Shown here piece by piece: positions 7,622 through 12,222 of a DNA stretch of 12,222 nucleotides. Numbering within the stretch: the stretch's first letter is position 1; each line of letters starts with the position of its first letter. The position numbers and the translations under genes were made by a program. The notes beneath the pieces are model-generated. The model was not told the DNA's origin. It worked only from the letters and a program-made list of their open reading frames with translations, and did no database searches. Location: contig ONSE01000166.1 in the NCBI GenBank assembly GCA_900320415.1, forward strand, positions 1 to 12,222, given 5' to 3'. The DNA is from an uncultured Eubacteriales bacterium. GTDB taxonomy: Bacteria > Bacillota > Clostridia > Oscillospirales > Acutalibacteraceae.

Positions 7622-8918
7622 CGAGCACACCTCCCAGCAATTGACCTTGTTTCTTTTTTATTTCTTTTCGTGAAATAAGATTTGCCGCCATGAACACAAA
7701 AAAGTTCAGCGGCAGGAAGTTGCGGCGGTTCCCGAACAGCCGCCTGAAAATACAGCCGAGGGAGTAGAACTCCGTCCGCATTTTCAGACAGCCGTTCTGC
7801 AGCTCCTCGGGTGACATATGCTTCGGCAGGAAGGCGGTCTCGCCGTAACGGTAGGTGTCGGACAGCCACCATTTGCGGTAGCGCAGTCTGCCCTCGCGCT
7901 CCATCCGCTCGTAGACCTCCGTCCCCGGCATGGGGATCAGCGGATTGAAATTGGTCACGGCGATCTTGTTCCTGACCGCGAAGTCGTAGGTTTTCTCAAA
8001 CACGTCCGCCCCGTCGCCGTCGCAGCCGAGCACAAACGTTCCGTAAATCAGCAGCCCGTGACGGTAAATGTTTTTTATCAGCGCGTCATAATCGGACGCG
8101 AGGTTCGCCGCCTTGTGCATCTCCCGAAGGCTCTCGCGGCTCAGGCTCTCAAAGCCCATCAGCACCAGAAAGCAGCCCGATCGCTTCATCAGCCGCAGCA
8201 GCTCGTCATCGCGCGCCGCGTCCATGCTGATCTGGCACGCCCATTTCTTTTTCAGCGGCTCCAGCGCCCTGAACAGCTCCACGGCGGAGTCACGGTCATA
8301 AAAGATGTTGTCGTCTGCGAAGAAAATGATCTTCTCCTTCGCAGCGGAAAGCTCGCGCACGATCATCTCAACGGGCTTTCTGCGGACGCATCGGTACATG
8401 GTTTTGATCGAACAGAAGCCGCAGTGGAACTTGCAGCCCCGCGAGAGCTGATGGACGCCGATCCCGTAGTAGCGGTGCCTGTATGTCGCGCCGTCGTCAA
8501 AAAGCGGCGTCAAAGGCGTGCTCTCGTCCGCGGTATACTTTCTCTTCGGCATTCCCTTTTCACAGTCCGTGAGGAACCGCTCCCACGTCCCCTCCGCGTC
8601 ACCGACCAGTACGGTGTCCGCGTAGCGCAGCATTTCATCCGCCATCACGCTCGCGTGAAAACCGCCCATCGCGATTATATTGGCTGATGTGCGGTACTTC
8701 TTCGCCATGATATACGCCCGCTTCGCGGTGAAGGTCTCCACCGAAAAGGCGATGACATCCGCGTCAAGGCTCTCGGGCAGCCTGTCTGTCCGCTCGTCGT
8801 AAAATTCTATCTCAAACCTCCCGGGAGTCAGGCTTTTCAGGATGCCGAACAAAATCGGCTTCATTGCGTCCGAGCTGATGCGCTCGAACATATTCAGTCG
8901 GATTACTGCTATCTTCAT
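7602..8918 (-). CDS. B12-binding-type radical SAM enzyme B
   Basis: A 438-residue protein. The B12-type domain covers about residues 1-135, with IAFSVETFTAKRAY (56-69), GGFH (85-88) and GDAE (106-109). It is followed by the rSAM motif C162-x3-C166-x2-C169 (CKFHCGFC), FFADDN (199-204), GFES (255-258), PMPGT (329-333) and KWWLSDTYRYGE (349-360). It belongs with C and E by the VETFTA and WWL blocks. The tail NFFVFMAANLISRKEIKKKQ is hydrophobic and then basic, which hints at peripheral membrane contact. The ATG overlaps the stop of enzyme A as ATGA and no Shine-Dalgarno sequence is visible upstream (AAAGCGCGTAAAATGAA), so initiation probably depends on ribosomes finishing gene A. The reaction is unknown: methylation, ring formation or C-C coupling are all known in related families. 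Confidence 0.9.
   Translation of the reverse strand: MKIAVIRLNMFERISSDAMKPILFGILKSLTPGRFEIEFYDERTDRLPESLDADVIAFSVETFTAKRAYIMAKKYRTSANIIAMGGFHASVMADEMLRYADTVLVGDAEGTWERFLTDCEKGMPKRKYTADESTPLTPLFDDGATYRHRYYGIGVHQLSRGCKFHCGFCSIKTMYRCVRRKPVEMIVRELSAAKEKIIFFADDNIFYDRDSAVELFRALEPLKKKWACQISMDAARDDELLRLMKRSGCFLVLMGFESLSRESLREMHKAANLASDYDALIKNIYRHGLLIYGTFVLGCDGDGADVFEKTYDFAVRNKIAVTNFNPLIPMPGTEVYERMEREGRLRYRKWWLSDTYRYGETAFLPKHMSPEELQNGCLKMRTEFYSLGCIFRRLFGNRRNFLPLNFFVFMAANLISRKEIKKKQGQLLGGVLGEADAD
7630..7635 (-). promoter_or_regulatory. Shine-Dalgarno site fixing the start of rSAM C
   Basis: GGGAGG on the minus strand sits inside the last codons of enzyme B. It is 8 bases from the GTG at 7621 and directly abuts the GTG at 7630. 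The spacing makes 7621 the probable start and rules against the longer reading. Confidence 0.7.
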
Positions 8919-10237
8919 TTCATTTTACGCGCTTTGTTCTTCCTGTATTTCTTGTCAATGCCGAGGAATTTGAAACCCATGTTCGCTCCGAGGAGGATGA
9001 AAACATAAGGCTTGTGACGCCACGGCGACACTCTCATGCGTTGGAATATTCGCTTCCATTCAAACGAGCGCTTCCACACCTCGCGGTATATCTCATTGAG
9101 CCTGTCGGCTGTCATGTTTGCGGGGGTAAACACCGCGTTGTGCTGGTTGTAGCGGCTCCATTCCTTCGTGATCAGCCTGCCCTCCCTGTCAAGGTCGCTG
9201 TAGAGCCTTGTTCCCGGATAGGGCGTCAGCACCGCAAAACGGCACAGATCCAGACCGAGAGCATCAACACGCTCGGGAAGCGCCCTCAGCTCCTCCTCGG
9301 TGTCGCTGTCAAAGCCGAGGACGAAGCAGCCGTTGATCGCGATGCCGTGCGCGTGGATATTGTCCACGATCTCCTTGTATTTGTCCGCCTGACGGAAGCT
9401 CTTGCCCGCGTCGCCGAGCGAGGAGCTGCTCATGGACTCCAGCCCGATCAATACGCCGCGGCAGCCGCTCTCGTAGGCTTCGCACATCAGCTCCTCGTCA
9501 TAGCCGAAATCGGCGGTGGCGTTGCACGCCCAGAGCTTTTTCAGCGGCTTCATGGCGCGCATCAGCCTGAGCGCATACTCGCGCTTCCCGAAGAAATTCG
9601 GGTCATAGAATATCACGAGCCGGCTTTTCAGTCCCTTCAGCTCCTCGATCACACCCTCGACAGGACGCGGGTCGCTGCGCCACATCGTCCTCATGGAACA
9701 GTAGCGGCAGTTATTAAAGCAGCCGCGGTCGGCTATCACGGCAGGAATGCCGAGCGTGTGTTTTTTCGTGGTGATCTCCCGCGCGGGGATCGGGTGATCC
9801 GCCATGCACACGTTGTAGTCACGGTAGTAATCCTCGGGGTGACCCTCCGCGAAATCACGCAGGAATTTCGGCACAGAGTTCTCCGCCGGCCCCGCAATCA
9901 CGGTATCGGCGTGCTGCAGCGCCTCCTCCTTCATGGCGGTGGGATGATAGCCTCCGACGGCGACATAGGAGCCGCGCCTGCGGAACTCGTCACAGTGGCG
10001 GTACGCTGTCAGGGCGGACGAGGTCTCAAACGAAATCATCACCAGATCATAGCGCTCCCTGTCATACTCCACCCTCGCAGAGTTCTCGTCGATGGTGTCA
10101 ACGCGCTCGAAAAGCCCCTTCGGAACGAGCGAGTACAGAACCGCCAGCGTCATCGACGGATAGGACAGCATTCCCGAAAAACGCCCGCGGTAGGACATCT
10201 CCTCCTCGTTCCACGCGTGTATCATCAACAGCTTCAT
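8915..10237 (-). CDS. B12-binding-type radical SAM enzyme A, first gene of the operon
   Basis: A 440-residue protein if started at the ATG at 10237. An in-frame GTG at 10267 would add ten residues, but it lacks a ribosome binding site and the other four rSAM proteins start at the MK position. A weak site, GGGTGAGGG, precedes the chosen ATG. The N-terminal B12-type domain has LVMISFETSSALTAY (65-79), GGYHPT (95-100) and GPAEN (116-120). The cluster motif is C173-x3-C177-x2-C180 (CFNNCRYC). FYDPN (210-214) replaces the DDN of three sisters, and LIGLES (263-268) has leucine where the others have phenylalanine. TPYPGTRLYSDL (338-349) and EWSRYNQHNAVFTP (359-372) place it with enzyme D. The C-terminus is hydrophobic (YVFILLGANMGF) and then strongly basic (KKYRKNKARKMK). 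It is the most divergent of the five, and its substrate is not predictable. Confidence 0.89.
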   Translation of the reverse strand: MKLLMIHAWNEEEMSYRGRFSGMLSYPSMTLAVLYSLVPKGLFERVDTIDENSARVEYDRERYDLVMISFETSSALTAYRHCDEFRRRGSYVAVGGYHPTAMKEEALQHADTVIAGPAENSVPKFLRDFAEGHPEDYYRDYNVCMADHPIPAREITTKKHTLGIPAVIADRGCFNNCRYCSMRTMWRSDPRPVEGVIEELKGLKSRLVIFYDPNFFGKREYALRLMRAMKPLKKLWACNATADFGYDEELMCEAYESGCRGVLIGLESMSSSSLGDAGKSFRQADKYKEIVDNIHAHGIAINGCFVLGFDSDTEEELRALPERVDALGLDLCRFAVLTPYPGTRLYSDLDREGRLITKEWSRYNQHNAVFTPANMTADRLNEIYREVWKRSFEWKRIFQRMRVSPWRHKPYVFILLGANMGFKFLGIDKKYRKNKARKMK

Positions 10238-10289
10238 ACCCTCACCCGCTTTTTCTGCTTTTCGCACAAATGTTCAGAAATGATTATTT

Positions 10290-10330
10290 ATGCACTAAAT
10301 TAGTTTTCATTATATCATAGTTTTGTGCAT
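10290..10330. promoter_or_regulatory. Candidate operator: inverted repeat centred on the -10 box
   Basis: ATGCACTAAATTAG on the plus strand (10290-10303) matches ATGCACAAAACTAT on the minus strand (10330-10317) at 11 of 14 positions, with an unbroken ATGCAC/GTGCAT outer core. The axis is at 10310, inside the -10 box. One arm lies in the promoter spacer and the other covers the expected transcription start, which is where a dimeric repressor would block polymerase. No regulator gene is in the window. The AT-richness of the region means chance similarity is possible. Confidence 0.4.
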
Positions 10331-10337
10331 TTTTCAA
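10309..10337 (-). promoter_or_regulatory. Sigma-A promoter of the eight-gene rSAM operon
   Basis: On the minus strand a -35 box TTGAAA (10337-10332) is separated by exactly 17 bases from a perfect -10 box TATAAT (10314-10309). TG plus one base stands immediately before the -10, giving an extended -10. Transcription should begin near 10302, leaving a leader of about 65 bases before the ATG at 10237. The region is AT-rich between GC-rich genes, lies just beyond the terminator of the upstream gene, and is the only clear promoter I see for the operon. An imperfect palindrome is centred on the -10. Confidence 0.85.
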
Positions 10338-10370
10338 GCAAAACTGCCACATCTCGATATTTCGCGGCGC

Positions 10371-10398
10371 AAAAAAAGCGGAGGGACATCCCCTCCGC
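10371..10398 (-). terminator. Rho-independent terminator after the hemolysin III-like gene
   Basis: On the minus strand GCGGAGGG (10398-10391) pairs perfectly with CCCTCCGC (10385-10378) around a five-base loop, followed by seven T residues (10377-10371). It begins 4 bases after the stop codon at 10402 and isolates the corA/hlyIII-like unit from the rSAM operon promoter that follows. Confidence 0.93.
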
Positions 10399-10401
10399 CG
10401 G

Positions 10402-11052
10402 TCAGCGGTTCACAACCGCGATCAAAATTGAAAAATAATGACAAACGCTTCCCGCAAGAGTGAAAATGTGCCAGATGGAATGGAAATACCTCACTCTCTT
10501 GATCGCGTAAAAAATGACGCCGACCGTGTAGAAAACGCCTCCGCCGACCAAAAGCCAGAGACTCCACGCGTTCATGACGCGGAGAAGCGGCTGAATCGCG
10601 AAAATGACGACCCACCCCATCGCGATGTAGCACACCACCGAGGGCTTGCGGAACCGCTCCAGATCGATCGAATTGAGCACGATCCCTATCACCGCCGCTC
10701 CCCAGACAACGCCGAACAGCACCCAGCCGATCGCGCCGCGGAGTATGGATATCGTGATGGGGGTATACGTCCCCGCGATCAGGAAGAAAATCGTATTGTG
10801 ATCCATGATCCTGAAAAAGCTCTTCGCCCTCGGATTGGTGATCGCGTGGTAGAGCGTGCTCATGCAGTAGAGAATGATCAGGCTCGCTCCGAAAATCGAG
10901 CAGCCGACCACCGACCACGCGTCACTGCAGATGGCGGCGAGGACAATCAGAACCGCTGTTCCTCCGACGGAAAGCAGTCCTCCCACGCCGTGGGTGACCG
11001 AGCTGAATATTTCCTCGCCCAACGTATACCTTTTGGGAACCTTCCTTGCCAA
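10402..11052 (-). CDS. Hemolysin III / PAQR-family integral membrane protein
   Basis: A 216-residue membrane protein with about seven hydrophobic segments. It has the hemolysin III (YqfA/TrhA, PAQR) signatures: EEIFSSVTHGVG near the N-terminus (H21), STLYHA (65-70), DHNTIFFLIAGTYTP (84-98), and FHSIWHIFTLAGSVCHY (190-206) with the conserved histidines H191, H195 and H205 thought to bind zinc in the superfamily. The family name comes from a Bacillus cereus hemolysin, but most members are not toxins. Links to membrane lipid homeostasis have been reported for relatives. I chose the TTG at 11052 because AAGGGAAGG (11069-11061) lies 8 bases upstream. A GTG at 11082 gives ten more residues but has no ribosome binding site, and a GTG at 11061 overlaps the site. 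It starts 45 bases after corA ends, with no terminator between, so the two are probably cotranscribed. Confidence 0.9.
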   Translation of the reverse strand: MARKVPKRYTLGEEIFSSVTHGVGGLLSVGGTAVLIVLAAICSDAWSVVGCSIFGASLIILYCMSTLYHAITNPRAKSFFRIMDHNTIFFLIAGTYTPITISILRGAIGWVLFGVVWGAAVIGIVLNSIDLERFRKPSVVCYIAMGWVVIFAIQPLLRVMNAWSLWLLVGGGVFYTVGVIFYAIKRVRYFHSIWHIFTLAGSVCHYFSILIAVVNR

Positions 11053-11060
11053 TGATAACA

Positions 11061-11069
11061 CCTTCCCTT
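11061..11069 (-). promoter_or_regulatory. Shine-Dalgarno site supporting a TTG start
   Basis: AAGGGAAGG on the minus strand stands 8 bases before the TTG at 11052 and is the only purine-rich site in the gap between corA and this gene. It is the main reason for choosing the shorter reading of the hemolysin III-like protein. Confidence 0.6.
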
Positions 11070-11097
11070 TTGATGACGGCACCGCCGAACGGTGTCT

Positions 11098-12015
11098 TTA
11101 TAACCATTTTTTCTTCTTGAAGAACAACAGACTGCCCAGAACGATCAGAACGCTCACGATAATGATGATCGGATACCCCCACTCCGTTTCCAGCTCGGGC
11201 ATAAATCTGAAATTCATCCCGTACCAGCCCGCGATCAGCGTCAGCGGCATAAAAATAGTCGTCACGATCGTCAGCACCGTCATGATGCGGTTCTGCTTGA
11301 TATCCAGATGGGATTTATAAATATCCCGAATCTGGGCGGCGTGATCGCCTATCGCTACCGTCGTGTCCCTCAGCCGCTCTATCCGGTTGATAAACAGGCG
11401 GAAATAGCGCAGGTTATCGTGACGGAAAAAGTTATTCTCATTTTCCTCCAGCTCCTGGCTGAAATCAAGAAGCTGCTCATAATGCGTCCGCAGCACACGC
11501 AGCTCACTGCGGATGTCATTGACACGCTCGAGGGTCACTTCCGACTCCTCTCTGACGATGGCGATCTCCATTTCATCCAGCTCGCGGTCGTACCGCTCCA
11601 GCAGGTCGCGGTCAGAGCGGACGATCTGCTCGAGAAAATCATATAGAAAACGCTCCAGACTCGGCAGCCTCCACTTTCTCGTTTTTTGGATCTCCGCGAT
11701 AATGCTTTGTGCCGCGCCGCTGTCATCAATAAAGACAATGCCCTTCTCGTCAAGCGCAAAGGAAAAGCGCTTGCTGCGGCGCGAGAGCCCTTCCCTGTTC
11801 GGGACCATGAAGCTGCCCGTCAGAGAATCATAATTGACCTCGGCTTTGGTGGAGTGGATATCCGAAAAGCTGGGCTCCATGTCAATTCCCATGTCAAAGC
11901 CGTCCTTCTCCGTTTCCCACTCCTCACAAGTGAGAACCGCGACAAACTGCGCGTCCGACGCCTCGGGCTGCCGCCTGTCCGCCTCTGTCAGGGTCTCCTT
12001 AATCAGATAATACAT
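11098..12015 (-). CDS. corA: CorA-family magnesium/divalent cation transporter
   Basis: A 305-residue protein with the CorA layout. A soluble N-terminal domain occupies about residues 1-120. A long charged helical stretch follows (about 125-235, rich in E, R and L, with ERYDRELDEMEIAIV and LRVLRTHYEQLLDF), matching the stalk helices of the pentameric funnel. Then come two membrane segments: MTVLTIVTTIFMPLTLIAGW, ending in the signature YGMNF (GMN at 266-268), and YPIIIIVSVLIVLGSLLFF with a basic KKKKWL end. The loop MPELETEWGYP between them is the usual CorA periplasmic-side loop. The family imports Mg2+ (some members Co2+ or Ni2+), and a few relatives export zinc. The start is well supported, with AGGAG 6 bases before the ATG. 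It is expressed from the promoter at 12118-12146 and probably cotranscribed with the hemolysin III-like gene downstream. Confidence 0.94.
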   Translation of the reverse strand: MYYLIKETLTEADRRQPEASDAQFVAVLTCEEWETEKDGFDMGIDMEPSFSDIHSTKAEVNYDSLTGSFMVPNREGLSRRSKRFSFALDEKGIVFIDDSGAAQSIIAEIQKTRKWRLPSLERFLYDFLEQIVRSDRDLLERYDRELDEMEIAIVREESEVTLERVNDIRSELRVLRTHYEQLLDFSQELEENENNFFRHDNLRYFRLFINRIERLRDTTVAIGDHAAQIRDIYKSHLDIKQNRIMTVLTIVTTIFMPLTLIAGWYGMNFRFMPELETEWGYPIIIIVSVLIVLGSLLFFKKKKWL

Positions 12016-12117
12016 ACGCTGCTCCTGTTCAACCGCGGCGGCACGCTCTCTCGGGAGCCCTGCTGCCGGGCGGATTGTTCGTCGGGGCGGATATGACCGC
12101 CAAACCGATTTGTCACT

Positions 12118-12146
12118 ATTATAGCAGATAGAGTTCTCCTTGTCTA
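12118..12146 (-). promoter_or_regulatory. Sigma-A promoter of corA
   Basis: On the minus strand TAGACA (12146-12141) and TATAAT (12123-12118) are separated by exactly 17 bases, with TGC directly before the -10 box (extended -10). Transcription should begin near 12111, giving a GC-rich leader of about 95 bases before the ATG at 12015. The leader can form a short hairpin (GGCGG...CCGCC) but has no T tract, and I recognise no known magnesium riboswitch in it. Confidence 0.85.
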
Positions 12147-12156
12147 TGCTTATTTG

Positions 12157-12188
12157 CCAACATACATCTGTGCGGCAACGAATGTTGG
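12157..12188. repeat. Inverted repeat upstream of the corA promoter
   Basis: CCAACAT (12157-12163) and ATGTTGG (12182-12188) form a perfect 7-bp inverted repeat around 18 bases. TTGCC (12154-12158) and GGCAA (12174-12178) offer an alternative pairing. It lies 11 bases upstream of the -35 box. Without a T run on either side it is not a convincing terminator. It could be a regulator site or chance. Confidence 0.35.
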
Positions 12189-12193
12189 TGTTC

Positions 12194-12209
12194 TGCCGTC
12201 ATGCCGTCA
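12194..12209. repeat. Tandem duplicate of an 8-bp unit
   Basis: TGCCGTCA occurs twice in direct succession near the window edge, upstream of the corA promoter. It is too short to name and may be trivial. I see no gene in 12147-12222. Confidence 0.4.
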
Positions 12210-12222
12210 GCGTTACTATTGG

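Noticed and set aside
1387..10237. rSAM genes as MiaB/RimO-type methylthiotransferases
   Set aside because: The N-terminal domain is B12-binding-like, not the cysteine-bearing UPF0004 domain, and there is no TRAM domain at the end.
1387..10237. A chlorophyll (BchE) or hopanoid pathway
   Set aside because: The architecture is related, but no pigment, squalene or hopanoid genes are present, and five copies with GH3 do not fit either pathway.
10238..10267. Start of rSAM A at the upstream GTG (10267)
   Set aside because: No ribosome binding site is present and the extra ten residues (charged, MRKAEKAGEG) have no counterpart in the four sister proteins.
10238..10302. A cobalamin riboswitch in the leader of the rSAM operon
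   Set aside because: The leader is only about 65 bases and AT-rich, far shorter than a B12 riboswitch, and no B12-box is visible.
9014..10303. A 429-codon plus-strand open frame opposite rSAM A
   Set aside because: Same cause: it runs across the real gene and through its AT-rich promoter, with low-complexity composition and no family match that I recognise.
354..10337. RiPP cluster modified by rSAM enzymes
   Set aside because: The genes overlap so tightly that there is no room for a precursor peptide gene, and I found no RRE-like partner, leader protease or export gene.
1..12222. tRNA, rRNA, CRISPR arrays, insertion sequences
   Set aside because: No cloverleaf-like stretch, regularly spaced repeats, transposase frame or terminal inverted repeats were seen on either strand.

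Overview
The window looks like chromosome from an anaerobic, GC-rich Clostridia-type Firmicute, perhaps an Oscillospiraceae/Ruminococcaceae relative. The grounds are a PTS enzyme I, near-consensus sigma-A promoters with TGn-extended -10 boxes, AGGAG-type ribosome binding sites, frequent GTG/TTG starts, and many oxygen-sensitive radical SAM (rSAM) enzymes. The genus cannot be set from sequence alone, and the lineage is inference.

Layout. Bases 2-286 (+) are the 3' end of ptsI, closed by a strong intrinsic terminator (309-341). Everything else runs on the minus strand. From right to left there is a housekeeping-like pair, a CorA-type divalent-cation transporter (11098-12015) and a hemolysin III/PAQR membrane protein (10402-11052). 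A promoter at 12118-12146 drives the pair and a terminator at 10371-10398 ends it. A second, very good promoter (10309-10337), with a palindrome centred on its -10 box, then opens an eight-gene operon running to base 354.

The operon is the notable part. In transcription order it encodes: B12-binding-type rSAM enzyme A (8915-10237), rSAM B (7602-8918), rSAM C (6266-7621), a GNAT-like protein (5574-6269), a GH3-family ATP-dependent acyl-amido synthetase (4057-5577), rSAM D (2720-4060), rSAM E (1387-2718) and a two-lobed GNAT-like protein (354-1403). Neighbouring genes overlap by 4 to 20 bases, or lie one base apart, so the unit is translationally coupled from end to end. The five rSAM proteins are full-length paralogues with intact CxxxCxxC cluster motifs. 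They fall into two subtypes: B, C and E versus A and D.

A reasonable reading, as inference only, is an undescribed biosynthetic pathway. In it several cobalamin-type rSAM enzymes would modify unactivated carbons of a carboxylic-acid or lipid substrate, the GH3 enzyme would adenylate a carboxylate and join it to an amine, and the GNAT-like proteins would carry out acyl transfers. The operon holds no regulator, transporter, carrier protein, polyketide/NRPS module or peptide precursor, so the substrate cannot be read from the DNA. No gene in the window is visibly broken. The only truncated gene is ptsI, cut by the window edge. There is no gene-free stretch over 300 bases.
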